From: Pseudoflavonifractor gallinarum
GTDB taxonomy: Bacteria > Bacillota > Clostridia > Oscillospirales > Oscillospiraceae
Length of the DNA: 64,000 nucleotides
Direction of reading: 5' to 3'
Assembly: GCF_014982855.1 (NCBI RefSeq)
Contig: NZ_JADCKF010000008.1
Span: 62,001 to 126,000 of the forward strand
Below, piece by piece: positions 8,531-16,131 of the stretch. The notes beneath the pieces were generated by a model. That model ran no database searches. It worked only from the letters and a program-made list of their open reading frames with translations, and was not told the DNA's origin. Positions within the stretch are counted from its first letter, which is position 1. The number at the start of each line of letters is the position of its first letter. Position numbers and translations under genes: made by a program.

Positions 8531-9902
8531 AGTCGTTCGGCTCCAGCAGCTGCTTGCGGCACCAGCTCCTGCCGTGCCAGCGCCAGAGGAACAGCCCTGC
8601 CCGGATCAGCTCATCCAGCGCCATGGCGATCCAGAGCCCGGCCAGGCCCATCCCCCACACCACGCCGAAGAGGTAGCTTCCGCCCACCCCCACGATCCAC
8701 GCGGCGATGATGCAGATGGTCACCGGGAAGCGGATGTCTCCGCAGGCCTGGAGGGAGCGCACCATCACCATGTTGACCGCCCGGCCCACCTCCAGTGGGA
8801 TCTCGATGAGCATGATGGTCTTGGCCAGGGCCAGGACCTGGGGGTCCGAGGTGAAGATGCGGTAGACCGGCTCACACAGGACATAGAGCACCACCGAGAC
8901 CGCCGTGGACACCCCTGTGGAGATGAGCACGGTGGTCTTGACCTGCCGGTCGGTCCGGGCGATCTCTCCCCCGCCCATCAGCCGGGCCACCACCACCTGG
9001 CAGGCCTGGGACATGGCCGAGCCGAAGAGGTAGGTCACGTTGGCGAACATGGTGGCGTACACCCGGGTGTTGACCACGAAGGCCGGGAACACATTGCACA
9101 CGGTCTGCACCCCGATCTGGGACAGGTTGTAGGAGACCGACTCGCCCCCGGTGGGGATGCCGATGCGCAGCAGCCGCCGCAGCTCCTCCCGGGGGAAGGG
9201 GCGCAGATATTCCAGACGGAGCACCGGTCCGAAGCGGACGCGGAAGAGGGTGGCAATGATGATCACGCCCATAACCCGGGAAATGCCGCTGGAGATGGCC
9301 GCCCCCGCCACCCCCAGGGCGGGCAGCCCCACCGCCGGGATGCCGTTGATGAGGATGGCGTTGCCGCCGATGTTCAGGCAGTTCATGACCACCGAGACGG
9401 CCATGGTCTCCTTCATCATCTGGCTGCTGCGGAAAAAGGCGGTAAAGGTCAGATAGACCGCCTGAAAGACCATGCCCAGACCGATGATGCGCATATAGAG
9501 GCAGGCCTCTTCAAACATGACCGCCTGGACCCCCATCAGCCGGAAGACCCAGGGGCTGAAGAGCAGCAGGAAGAGGCTCACCGCCAGCCCGAAGACCAGA
9601 TTGGCGGCCAGGGAGACCGCGTAGATCTGGTTGACCTTTCGGGTGTCCCGGGCGCCGATGTACTGGGAAATCAGGATCATGGAGGCGGTACACACCACGG
9701 AAAAGACCAGCAGCAGCAGATTGGTGATCTGGTTGGCGTTTCCGATGGCCCCCACCCCGTTGGGATCGTGCCAGCCCACCATCATCTGGTCGGCGTTGCC
9801 CACCATGAGCTGGAGGAGCAGTTCAATAAAAATCGGCCAGGTCAGGGCCAGGATCTGACTGGCCCCGCCCCGCCCGGATGTACGTTGGGAATCGTGTTTC
9901 AT
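8529..9902 (-). CDS. MATE family efflux transporter
   Basis: A 457-residue multispanning MATE exporter, distinct in sequence from the one at 3593. The first segment reads ILALTWPIFIELLLQLMVGNADQMMVG, the typical MATE N-terminal helix. The ATG at 9902 is chosen because AGAGG lies eight bases upstream; the frame stays open for 53 more codons, but that stretch covers the promoter. It is transcribed divergently from the DUF3793 gene. The substrate is unknown. Confidence 0.88.
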   Translation of the reverse strand: MKHDSQRTSGRGGASQILALTWPIFIELLLQLMVGNADQMMVGWHDPNGVGAIGNANQITNLLLLVFSVVCTASMILISQYIGARDTRKVNQIYAVSLAANLVFGLAVSLFLLLFSPWVFRLMGVQAVMFEEACLYMRIIGLGMVFQAVYLTFTAFFRSSQMMKETMAVSVVMNCLNIGGNAILINGIPAVGLPALGVAGAAISSGISRVMGVIIIATLFRVRFGPVLRLEYLRPFPREELRRLLRIGIPTGGESVSYNLSQIGVQTVCNVFPAFVVNTRVYATMFANVTYLFGSAMSQACQVVVARLMGGGEIARTDRQVKTTVLISTGVSTAVSVVLYVLCEPVYRIFTSDPQVLALAKTIMLIEIPLEVGRAVNMVMVRSLQACGDIRFPVTICIIAAWIVGVGGSYLFGVVWGMGLAGLWIAMALDELIRAGLFLWRWHGRSWCRKQLLEPND

Positions 9903-9974
9903 AGGGTCATCCTCTCTCAAATCAGGTACCGGACAGAGTCTGGAGGGAGACCTTCGCCCGATGCAGTAGACACT

Positions 9975-10004
9975 ATTATAGAGCCTGCCTTCTCCCCGGT
10001 GCAA
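9975..10004 (-). promoter_or_regulatory. Promoter region of the second MATE gene
   Basis: On the minus strand TTGCAC (10004-9999) and TATAAT (9980-9975) are 18 bp apart. The surrounding 55 bp contain further TTGCAC copies at 10025-10030 and 10047-10052, which may be regulator half-sites. Confidence 0.55.
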
Positions 10005-10105
10005 GGCGGAGTACTGCACACAATTTGCACGCCCCCTCCCCCATCCTTGCACGAGATACACAGAATATCTTTTCTGCGATTTTTGCAGAAACTGAAAAAT
10101 TACCC

Positions 10106-10134
10106 TTGACAGATCGCTTCCCCTGTGCTATTCT
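10106..10134 (+). promoter_or_regulatory. Promoter of the DUF3793-flavodoxin operon
   Basis: TTGACA (10106-10111), a 17-bp spacer and TATTCT (10129-10134). Transcription would start near 10141, directly at the first GTTAG-N6-CTAAC operator. Confidence 0.65.
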
Positions 10135-10142
10135 CATACATG

Positions 10143-10162
10143 TAGTTAGTCTTAGCTAACTA
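10143..10162. promoter_or_regulatory. Operator 1, GTTAG-N6-CTAAC inverted repeat
   Basis: TAGTTAG (10143-10149) and CTAACTA (10156-10162) form a perfect inverted repeat with a 6-bp centre. It sits at the predicted transcription start. The half-sites resemble those of DtxR/IdeR iron boxes (TTAGGTTAG), although the spacing differs. Confidence 0.55.
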
Positions 10163-10207
10163 ACAAGTTCCTGGACGGGGGCCATTCCCCCGCTTCTCTT
10201 TCCCTTT

Positions 10208-10227
10208 AGGTTAGCATAAACTAACTA
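10208..10227. promoter_or_regulatory. Operator 2, GTTAG-N6-CTAAC inverted repeat
   Basis: GTTAG (10210-10214) and CTAAC (10221-10225) have the same 6-bp spacing as operator 1, 65 bp upstream. The left arm reads TTAGGTTAG, identical to one half of the IdeR consensus. It ends just before the AAAGGAG ribosome site. A GC-rich hairpin (10176-10192) lies between the two operators. Confidence 0.55.
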
Positions 10228-10245
10228 TCAAAAAGGAGTGTTACC

Positions 10246-10833
10246 ATGCATCCTCAATCCGCTGCGTTTGAACGGGCCCTCGCCTTTCACTGTGCCCCCG
10301 CCCTCTCGGGCGCTGCGCCGGCCAACCTGGTCTCTCTGGCCCGGAGCGAGTATCCGGATCTGCCCGCCCTGCTCGCCCGCTACGGCCGGCGGCTGGAGCC
10401 CCTGGGCATCCGGCTCTTCCCCCTGTGCCAGTGTGACCGCCGGTGGCTGCTGCTGGTCTTTCGCCCGGCGCTGCTGCGCCAGGCCCTGGCTCCGGTCCAG
10501 GTGCGGGCGTGCCTGCTGCGCTGCGGCTACCCGGCCGGCGGAACTCTGGCGGAGCAGCTGGAGCTGCTGCGGGGCCGGGTCTCCCACGGCGCGGGCTTCC
10601 CCCACGAGATCGGGTTCTTCCTGGGCTATCCCCTGGCGGATGTGCTGGGCTTCCTGGCCCTGGGGGGCGAGTGCTGCCGCATGAGCGGATACTGGAAGGT
10701 CTACGGTGACGTGGCCTATGCCAGGGGCTGCTTTGCCCGATTCGACCGGTGCCGGGACCGGCTGTGCCGGGGGCTGGCCGACGGGACGCCCCTGCTGGAG
10801 CTGCTGCAAACACAGCGAGCGCAGGCTGCATAA
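10246..10833 (+). CDS. DUF3793 family protein
   Basis: A 195-residue protein that I recognise as DUF3793 from the central motif FPHEIGFFLGYPLADVLGFLALGG (about residues 121-144) and the following YWKVYGD. The family is cytoplasmic, rich in Arg, Leu and Cys, of unknown biochemical role, and often found beside flavodoxin or ferrous-iron genes in clostridia. The start is ATG with AAAGGAG eight bases upstream. It is followed after 33 bp by a flavodoxin gene. Two inverted-repeat operators upstream suggest metal control, so a role in iron-limited metabolism is likely but inferred. Confidence 0.8.
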   Translation: MHPQSAAFERALAFHCAPALSGAAPANLVSLARSEYPDLPALLARYGRRLEPLGIRLFPLCQCDRRWLLLVFRPALLRQALAPVQVRACLLRCGYPAGGTLAEQLELLRGRVSHGAGFPHEIGFFLGYPLADVLGFLALGGECCRMSGYWKVYGDVAYARGCFARFDRCRDRLCRGLADGTPLLELLQTQRAQAA

Positions 10834-10866
10834 GGATACGCTTACATCAAAGGAGGTCGTTTTGAC

Positions 10867-11292
10867 ATGCAAATCGCGGTAATCTACTGGACCGGTTCGG
10901 GCAACACGGAGGCCATGGCCCAGGCAGTGGCCGAGGGCGCCCGGAATGCCGGTGCGGATGTATCCCTCTTCCAGGTCTCGGAGCTGACCGCCGCCGACGC
11001 CGCCAAGTATGAGCGTCTGGCCCTGGGCTGTCCCGCCATGGGGGCCGAGGTGCTGGAGGAGAGCGAATTTGAGCCCTTCTTCACCGAGCTGGAGTCCAAA
11101 CTCAGCGGAAAAACAGTGGCCCTCTTCGGCTCCTATGGCTGGGGCGACGGGCAGTGGATGCGCGACTGGCAGGAGCGCACCGACCAGTCGGGCGCACAGC
11201 TCTGTCAGGACGGCCTGATGGCCCACGAGACCCCCGACGAGGCCGCTCTGGCCCAGTGCCGCTCTCTGGGTGAGGCGCTGGCCAAGTCCTGA
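10867..11292 (+). CDS. Flavodoxin
   Basis: A 141-residue short-chain flavodoxin. The FMN phosphate-binding loop is WTGSGNTEAMA at residues 8-18, and the FMN-contacting loops are LGCPAMG (about 53-59) and GSYGWGDGQWM (about 88-98). Flavodoxins are FMN electron carriers that replace ferredoxin when iron is scarce. It is cotranscribed with DUF3793 behind the twin operators, with its own AAAGGAGG site. The promoter context fits iron-limitation control; a 2[4Fe-4S] ferredoxin is encoded at 58.8 kb. Confidence 0.93.
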   Translation: MQIAVIYWTGSGNTEAMAQAVAEGARNAGADVSLFQVSELTAADAAKYERLALGCPAMGAEVLEESEFEPFFTELESKLSGKTVALFGSYGWGDGQWMRDWQERTDQSGAQLCQDGLMAHETPDEAALAQCRSLGEALAKS

Positions 11293-11538
11293 TTTTCTTC
11301 TGTTTTCTCCCTACTCTCTCTTTTCTCTAAACTTCTTTTCTCCAAACTTTCTTTTCTCCAAACTCTGCGCGGGAAACCCGGGCGGCGGTCTGAGACCTCC
11401 GCCGCCCGGGGCCTCCTCCCTCCCACCCAAGTGGGACGCCCGGAGCAGGCGAGCCTATGGGCTTCGGCTGGCCTGTTCCGCGCATCCTCCTTCGGTCTAC
11501 ACCTATTTCTCTCTTTTCTCCAAGCAGCAAACGACAGA
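11293..11538. other. Non-coding gap with pyrimidine tandem repeats and hairpins
   Basis: No credible gene. 11316-11362 holds about three copies of a 15-16 bp unit of the form CTTCTTTTCTCCAAA. Next is a GC-rich hairpin, GGGCGGCGG pairing with CCGCCGCCC (about 11370-11410). A CCCAC/GTGGG hairpin follows. None has a clear T tract, so the true flavodoxin terminator is uncertain. Confidence 0.5.
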
Positions 11539-11586
11539 AGCAGACTCCCCCCGGTGCTGGGCACACCGGGGGGAGTCTGCTTTTCA
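11539..11586. terminator. Strong bidirectional terminator
   Basis: An 18-bp perfect stem (11539-11556 with 11564-11581) and a 7-nt loop, followed by TTTT on the plus strand. It separates the flavodoxin operon from the convergent MFS gene and abuts a repeat-family stub. Confidence 0.85.
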
Positions 11587-11614
11587 AAAATGCAGGCATT
11601 TTTTCGAGGGGATT
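11582..11614 (+). repeat. Truncated stub of the intergenic repeat family (copy E)
   Basis: CAAAAATGCAGGCATTTTTT followed by CGAGGGGAT matches the end module of copies A, B and D, but the other modules are absent. It lies directly after the terminator and next to the MFS stop codon. Confidence 0.6.
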
Positions 11615-11617
11615 TGC

Positions 11618-12778
11618 TCACTTGACCACTCGGGCGCTCCGGCGCAGCTCCCCTGCCGCGCACAGCACCACCGCACACAGGCAGAGTCCGCCCCCGGCCA
11701 GGAACTGTGCCGCGGCCCCCTCCCCCGGGAAGAGGGGCACAAAGGCCCCCACCAGGTAGGGAGAGAGAAAATAACCCACGTTCAGCACCGTGAGCACCAG
11801 CGCGGTGGCCCCCGGCAGGGTCTTCTGGGGGGCGGTCTCGGTGAGCTCCAGCATCAGGCAGGGGTTGAAGAGGGCGATCCCCGCCGCCGGGGCGCACACC
11901 GCCAGGACCGCCGGGAGCAGGCCGATCTGGAGCCCGGCCAGCAGGTAGCCCCCGCCCATGATCCCAAGGGCCCAGGCAAAGGTATACCGCCCCGTCCGGC
12001 GGTAGATGGGGCCGAACACAAAGGCCAGCAGCCCCGAGAGCACCGAGGCCACCGCCGTCACGATCCCCGTGAGCTGGGCGGTCCCCAGCCCGTACCCCTC
12101 GATGTAGAGGGAGGCCTGGGTCACATTCACATAGTAACACACCGCAAAGACAAAGCCGATGACACTCAGGCGCAGGATGGCGGGGACGTTCCACCCCTCG
12201 CATCCGCCGCCCGGCTGTCCCTCGCGCCGCCCTTCCACCGCATCGGTGGGCAGCAGGCGGATGGTCAGCACCAGGGGGATCAGATTCAGGGCAAAGAGGA
12301 GGTACACATTGTACCAGTGCAGGTCGGCCAGCACTCCTCCGGCCAGCACCACCGCAATGCGCCCCAGCTGCATGATCCCGGCGGTGGCCCCCATGACCCG
12401 GCGGCGCTCCTCCCCCTCGTAGTACATGCTCACCAGGAGCGGATAGAGGGTGGAGCCCATGCCGTAGGCAATGCCCATCATGGCGCTCCCCACCAGCAGC
12501 ACCGGCAGGCAGGCCCGCCCCACATAGCTCAGCGCGCCGCTGAACAGGTAGATGGAGAGCCCGGCCACGGCCAGGTGCTTGCGGGCAAAGAAGCGGGTCA
12601 GCAGCGGCACGCCCAGGATCCCCGCAATGCCCATCAGGTTGGGCAGGGTCAGCAGGAGCTGGAGCACCGGCTCGGGCACCCCCGGAAAGGCGCTCAGCAG
12701 TCCGCTGACCGCCACCGAGGGGGCCAGATAAATCAAATTGACAAAGCAGATGGCATAGATGGGGAGCTTGCGTCTCAT
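11618..12778 (-). CDS. MFS transporter
   Basis: A 386-residue permease with about 12 predicted transmembrane segments, of the major facilitator superfamily. Between the second and third segments it has LTRFFARKHLAVAG, a degenerate form of the MFS loop motif. The central loop is hydrophilic and Gly-rich (EGRREGQPGGGCEG), separating the two six-helix halves. The ATG at 12778 is chosen over an upstream in-frame ATG because AAAGGA lies eight bases before it. It has its own promoter. The substrate cannot be inferred. Confidence 0.85.
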   Translation of the reverse strand: MRRKLPIYAICFVNLIYLAPSVAVSGLLSAFPGVPEPVLQLLLTLPNLMGIAGILGVPLLTRFFARKHLAVAGLSIYLFSGALSYVGRACLPVLLVGSAMMGIAYGMGSTLYPLLVSMYYEGEERRRVMGATAGIMQLGRIAVVLAGGVLADLHWYNVYLLFALNLIPLVLTIRLLPTDAVEGRREGQPGGGCEGWNVPAILRLSVIGFVFAVCYYVNVTQASLYIEGYGLGTAQLTGIVTAVASVLSGLLAFVFGPIYRRTGRYTFAWALGIMGGGYLLAGLQIGLLPAVLAVCAPAAGIALFNPCLMLELTETAPQKTLPGATALVLTVLNVGYFLSPYLVGAFVPLFPGEGAAAQFLAGGGLCLCAVVLCAAGELRRSARVVK

Positions 12779-12809
12779 AGCAGTCGTCCTTTCTGACAGG
12801 TGAAGTGTT

Positions 12810-12838
12810 ATTATATCCCACCCATCCGGGAAAGGCAA
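12810..12838 (-). promoter_or_regulatory. Promoter of the MFS gene
   Basis: On the minus strand TTGCCT (12838-12833), a 17-bp spacer and TATAAT (12815-12810) precede the AAAGGA ribosome site. Confidence 0.65.
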
Positions 12839-12894
12839 GGAAATCTTCCCCTTCTGCCCGCAAAAGCGCAAACAGACACGTTATACATAGCCGG

Positions 12895-12927
12895 ATGCGC
12901 CTGCCGTGGCAGCCACGGCAGGCGCAT
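12895..12927 (-). terminator. Hairpin after the mgtA-small protein operon
   Basis: ATGCGCCTGCCGTGG pairs with CCACGGCAGGCGCAT (15 bp, 3-nt loop) directly after the small-protein stop codon. No T tract follows on the minus strand, so efficiency is uncertain. Confidence 0.5.
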
Positions 12928-12931
12928 CCTT

Positions 12932-13087
12932 TTAATCTTCTTTCTTTTTTCTGGTCCAGAACAGCAGGTTCATACCGATCACCACCAGGGCCGTGGCCGC
13001 CATGGCGGCCCAGAAGCCCAGGTTGATGCCTGCCCACTCGGTGGTCCCGAACAGGTCGAGCCAGAGCTTTGTCCAGTGGATGGTCAT
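12932..13087 (-). CDS. Small single-pass membrane protein downstream of MgtA
   Basis: A 51-residue protein beginning MTIHWTKLWLDLFG, with an amphipathic Trp-rich N-terminal stretch, one transmembrane helix (about residues 20-43, GFWAAMAATALVVIGMNLLF) and a charged tail RKKKED. The start has a very strong site, AAAGGAGG seven bases before ATG, and is only 16 bp after the mgtA stop, so the two are cotranscribed. I do not know the family. Small membrane proteins such as MgtR, MgtS and KdpF bind P-type ATPases, so a regulatory subunit role is a reasonable inference. Confidence 0.7.
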   Translation of the reverse strand: MTIHWTKLWLDLFGTTEWAGINLGFWAAMAATALVVIGMNLLFWTRKKKED

Positions 13088-13103
13088 AGCATTTCCTCCT
13101 TTT

Positions 13104-15860
13104 TCACAGCAGCTCGCCGTAATGGCGCACATAGGCTTTTTTCAGGCTTGTGGCCAGCATCATATAGAGCACGATGCAGGGGATCAGATAGGCAAAGTAC
13201 GCCGCCGGAAGGGCCACCAGACCCAGCAGGGTACCCAGCTTCGTAAAGGGAATCACGGTCAGCACCGCGATCCCGGTGAAGGTCAGCAGAGTCACCCCGG
13301 CGGAGGCCCGGCTCTGGAGGAAGGGCAGCTTGGGGGTGCGGATCATGTGGATGACCAGGGTCTGGCTCCACATGGACTCCACGAACCAGCCGGCGTGGAA
13401 CATGGCGGCATAGGTCTGCTGCATCCCGGCCAGCTCCGCGCCGCTGTAATAGGCGGGGAGGTCGTTGTACAGAATCCCGTGGGAGACAAAGAGCGGACAG
13501 AAGACAAAGTACAAAAAGGCGTAGGTGGTCCAGTCGAAGATGGAGCTGGTGGGCCCGATCCACAGCATGAATTTTCCGATGCTGGAGGCGTCCCACTTGC
13601 GGGGCTGGGCGATGAACTCCTCGTCCACATTGTCCCAGGGGATGGCGGTGCAGCTCAGGTCATAGATCAGGTTGAGCAGGATCAGATGGATGCTCTCCAT
13701 GGGCAGGAAGGGCAGCAGGGCCGAGGCCGCCAGCACGGAAAACATGTTCCCGAAGTTGGAGGAGGCCGTCATCTTGATGTATTTGATCATGTTGGCGTAG
13801 GTCTTGCGGCCCTCCACGATCCCCCGCTCCAGCACCATCAGGTCCTTTTCCAGCAGGATGATGTCGGCCGACTCCTTGGCGATGTCTACCGCCGTATCCA
13901 CCGAGATGCCGATGTCCGCCGCCTTCATGGCGGCCGCGTCGTTGATGCCGTCGCCCAGGAAGCCCACCGTGTGGCCCCCCTGCCGCAGGGCGGAGACCAC
14001 CCGGGCCTTCTGGTCGGGGGAGAGCTTGGCGAAGATGTCGGTGTGCTCGGCCGCCCGGACCAGGGCCTCATCGCTCATCCGCTCCACATCGGAGCCCAGC
14101 AGCATCTTGCTGCCCCGCAGGCCCACCTGCTTGCAGATGCAGCGGGTCACCCGCTCGTTGTCCCCGGTCAGGATCTTGGTGGTCACCCCGTGGTCTCTGA
14201 GGGCCCGGATGGCCTGGGCGGTGGACTCCTTGGGCGGGTCCAGGAAGGCCAGGTAGCCCATGAGGACCATGTCCCGCTCCTCCTCGGCGTGGTAGGTATC
14301 CACCCGCTCCACCATCTTCTGGGCCAGGGCGATGACCCGCATCCCGTCCTCGTTCAGGCGGTCCACGGTCTCCAAGATCTCCCGGCGGGTCTCCTCGGTG
14401 AGGGGGCGGATCTCCCCCCGGTACTCGGTCCAGGCGCAGACGGCGCACATCTCCTCCACCGCGCCCTTGGTGATCATCTGGCGCTTTCCGCTCAGGTCCT
14501 CCACCACCACGGAGAGGCGGCGGCGGGTGAAGTCAAAGGGGATCTCATCCACCTTGCGGTACCGCTGGGACAGGTTGACCAGCTGGGGCTGGGAGGCCTC
14601 TTCCTCCTCGGTGCGCTCGATGATGGCCACGTCCATCAGGTTGCGGTAGCCCGTCTGGAAATAGCTGTTCAGATAGGCGTGGCGCAGCACTCTGGCGTCC
14701 TCCTTCCCGGACACGTCCATGTGGTATTCCAGCACCACCTTGTCCTGGGTCAGCGTCCCGGTCTTATCGGTGCAGAGCACATCCATGGCCCCGAAGTTCT
14801 GGATGGAGTTGAGGTTTTTCACGATGGTCTTTTCCTTGGACATGGAGACCGCCCCCTTGGCCAGGCAGGTGGTCACGATCATGGGGAGCATCTCGGGCGT
14901 CAATCCCACCGCCACCGAGATGGCGAACAGGAAGGCCTCCAGCCAGTCCCCCTTGGTCAGGCCGTTGATGAAGAAGACCACCGGGACCATGACCAGCATG
15001 AAGCGGATCAGGACCCAGGAGACCGCGTTGACCCCCTTGGTGAAGTTGGTCTCCACCGCCTCTCCGGCCACCGAGACCGCCATGGAGCCAAAGAGGGTGT
15101 CGTCCCCCACGGCCAGGGCCACGGCGGTGGCGCTTCCGCTGATGACATTGCTCCCCAGGAAGGCGATGTTGGGAAGGTCGGTCACCGGCACATCCGCATT
15201 GGCGCAGCTCTCGGGCGTCTTCTCCACCGGGTCGCTCTCCCCGGTCAGGGCGGCCTGGCTGATGAACAGGTCCTTGGCCGCCAGGATGCGCACATCCGCC
15301 GGGACCATGTCCCCCGCGGAGAGGTGGATGATGTCCCCCGCCACCACCTCTTCCAGGGGGATCTCGCCCGTCCCCTGCTCCCGGCGGGTCACCGTGCAGG
15401 TGGTGGTGATCATGGCCAGCAGCCGCTCGGCCGCGTTCCCCGAGCGGGACTCCTGCACGAAGCGCAGGGTCCCGGACAGAAAGACCATGGTCAGAATGAT
15501 GATCACCGTCAGGGGGGCCACCTCCTCCGGCTGGTGCTGGTACAGCGGGATGAGGATGTCGGTAAACATGGACACCACGGCCAGACAGAAGAGAATGGCC
15601 GTGAAGGGGTTGATGAAAGAGCCCGCCACCCGGGCGGCCAGGGACTTCTTCTTCTCATGGGTCACCTGATTGCGCCCATAGAGGTTCCGGTGCAGGAGCA
15701 CCGCGTGCTCTTCCAGTCCGCCCATGGCGGTGTCCCACCGCTCCAGTACGGTCTTGATGCCGCTGGTGGCGGCAAAGGTCAGTGCCTCGTGGTTCTTCTC
15801 CCGGGCGGCAGAGGCGGCTGCGCTGCGGGCCGGGACGTTCTGCTGTTTCTTGCGATGCAT
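13104..15860 (-). CDS. mgtA: Magnesium-transporting P-type ATPase, MgtA-like (paralogue 1)
   Basis: A 918-residue type IIIB P-type ATPase, the family that imports Mg2+ across the cytoplasmic membrane at the cost of ATP. The actuator loop has [12 protein letters not shown], the phosphorylation motif [11 protein letters not shown] is near residue 363, and the hinge [22 protein letters not shown] is near residue 630. About ten membrane segments are visible. The ATG at 15860 is chosen for AAAGGAGG ten bases upstream. The gene is preceded by a ~160-nt structured leader and the shared 22-bp MgtA promoter element, and followed by a 51-residue membrane protein. Confidence 0.93.
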   Translation of the reverse strand: MHRKKQQNVPARSAAASAAREKNHEALTFAATSGIKTVLERWDTAMGGLEEHAVLLHRNLYGRNQVTHEKKKSLAARVAGSFINPFTAILFCLAVVSMFTDILIPLYQHQPEEVAPLTVIIILTMVFLSGTLRFVQESRSGNAAERLLAMITTTCTVTRREQGTGEIPLEEVVAGDIIHLSAGDMVPADVRILAAKDLFISQAALTGESDPVEKTPESCANADVPVTDLPNIAFLGSNVISGSATAVALAVGDDTLFGSMAVSVAGEAVETNFTKGVNAVSWVLIRFMLVMVPVVFFINGLTKGDWLEAFLFAISVAVGLTPEMLPMIVTTCLAKGAVSMSKEKTIVKNLNSIQNFGAMDVLCTDKTGTLTQDKVVLEYHMDVSGKEDARVLRHAYLNSYFQTGYRNLMDVAIIERTEEEEASQPQLVNLSQRYRKVDEIPFDFTRRRLSVVVEDLSGKRQMITKGAVEEMCAVCAWTEYRGEIRPLTEETRREILETVDRLNEDGMRVIALAQKMVERVDTYHAEEERDMVLMGYLAFLDPPKESTAQAIRALRDHGVTTKILTGDNERVTRCICKQVGLRGSKMLLGSDVERMSDEALVRAAEHTDIFAKLSPDQKARVVSALRQGGHTVGFLGDGINDAAAMKAADIGISVDTAVDIAKESADIILLEKDLMVLERGIVEGRKTYANMIKYIKMTASSNFGNMFSVLAASALLPFLPMESIHLILLNLIYDLSCTAIPWDNVDEEFIAQPRKWDASSIGKFMLWIGPTSSIFDWTTYAFLYFVFCPLFVSHGILYNDLPAYYSGAELAGMQQTYAAMFHAGWFVESMWSQTLVIHMIRTPKLPFLQSRASAGVTLLTFTGIAVLTVIPFTKLGTLLGLVALPAAYFAYLIPCIVLYMMLATSLKKAYVRHYGELL

Positions 15861-15973
15861 GGGGCTTGATCCTCCTTTTTCTCGGGCATCCAGCCGCCGC
15901 ACACACCTCCGCAAGGGGTGGTTTTGGCGGCCTTCCCCTCAGTTTTCCGGCATAAAAGCGGGCCGGCATCCAT
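15779..15973 (-). CDS. Possible leader peptide ORF overlapping mgtA
   Basis: A 64-codon frame starting [19 protein letters not shown], with GGAGGT seven bases before its ATG, begins in the mgtA leader and overlaps the mgtA start by 82 bp in another frame. Its ribosome site lies in a 10-bp stem: GGTGGTTTTG pairs with CAAAACCACC downstream. A second possible stem (GCCGCC with GGCGGC) abuts it, sharing or competing for a base. This suggests translation-coupled control like mgtL, but the peptide resembles nothing I know and could be chance. Confidence 0.35.
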   Translation of the reverse strand: MDAGPLLCRKTEGKAAKTTPCGGVCGGWMPEKKEDQAPCIARNSRTSRPAAQPPLPPGRRTTRH

Positions 15974-16027
15974 CAAAACCACCTCCTGATGTCATTCAAA
16001 TTGCCCGGTTCCCCGGGCGCAGGTTAT

Positions 16028-16033
16028 AGTATA
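16028..16033 (-). promoter_or_regulatory. -10 box of mgtA (paralogue 1), activator-type promoter
   Basis: TATACT on the minus strand, 28 bp downstream of the conserved element at 16062-16083. The position 17 bp upstream reads TGGGAT, so there is no recognisable -35 box, which fits a promoter that needs an activator. Confidence 0.55.
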
Positions 16034-16061
16034 GCTTTTTTCTCCCCCGGATCCCATGTTC

Positions 16062-16083
16062 AAATCCTTGCGATTCTCTTGCC
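16062..16083 (-). promoter_or_regulatory. Conserved 22-bp MgtA operator, copy 1
   Basis: On the minus strand this reads GGCAAGA-GAATC-GCAAGG-ATTT: a direct repeat of GCAAG with an 11-bp period, the geometry bound by OmpR/PhoB-type regulators. It is identical at 20 of 22 positions to 19753-19774 and lies the same 28 bp from the -10 box. Confidence 0.65.
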
Positions 16084-16093
16084 TTTGCGCAAG

Positions 16094-16131
16094 AAACGGG
16101 CTGCCGCACAAGAACGTGCGGCAGCCCGTTT
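16094..16131. terminator. Strong hairpin upstream of the mgtA promoter
   Basis: A 16-bp perfect stem (16094-16109 with 16116-16131) and a 6-nt loop. It abuts repeat copy A and probably ends transcription from the upstream mgtA2-regulator operon. The T tract is weak (CCCGTTT) on either strand. Confidence 0.5.

Noticed and set aside
12993-15869. A 958-codon open frame on the plus strand opposite mgtA
   Set aside because: It is the antisense shadow of a high-GC gene; the product is rich in His, Gly, Asp and Val repeats, has no ribosome site, and mgtA on the other strand has full conserved motifs.
15861-16020. M-box (ykoK) magnesium riboswitch in the mgtA leader
   Set aside because: The conserved M-box segments are not present and the leader has a different fold with an upstream ORF.
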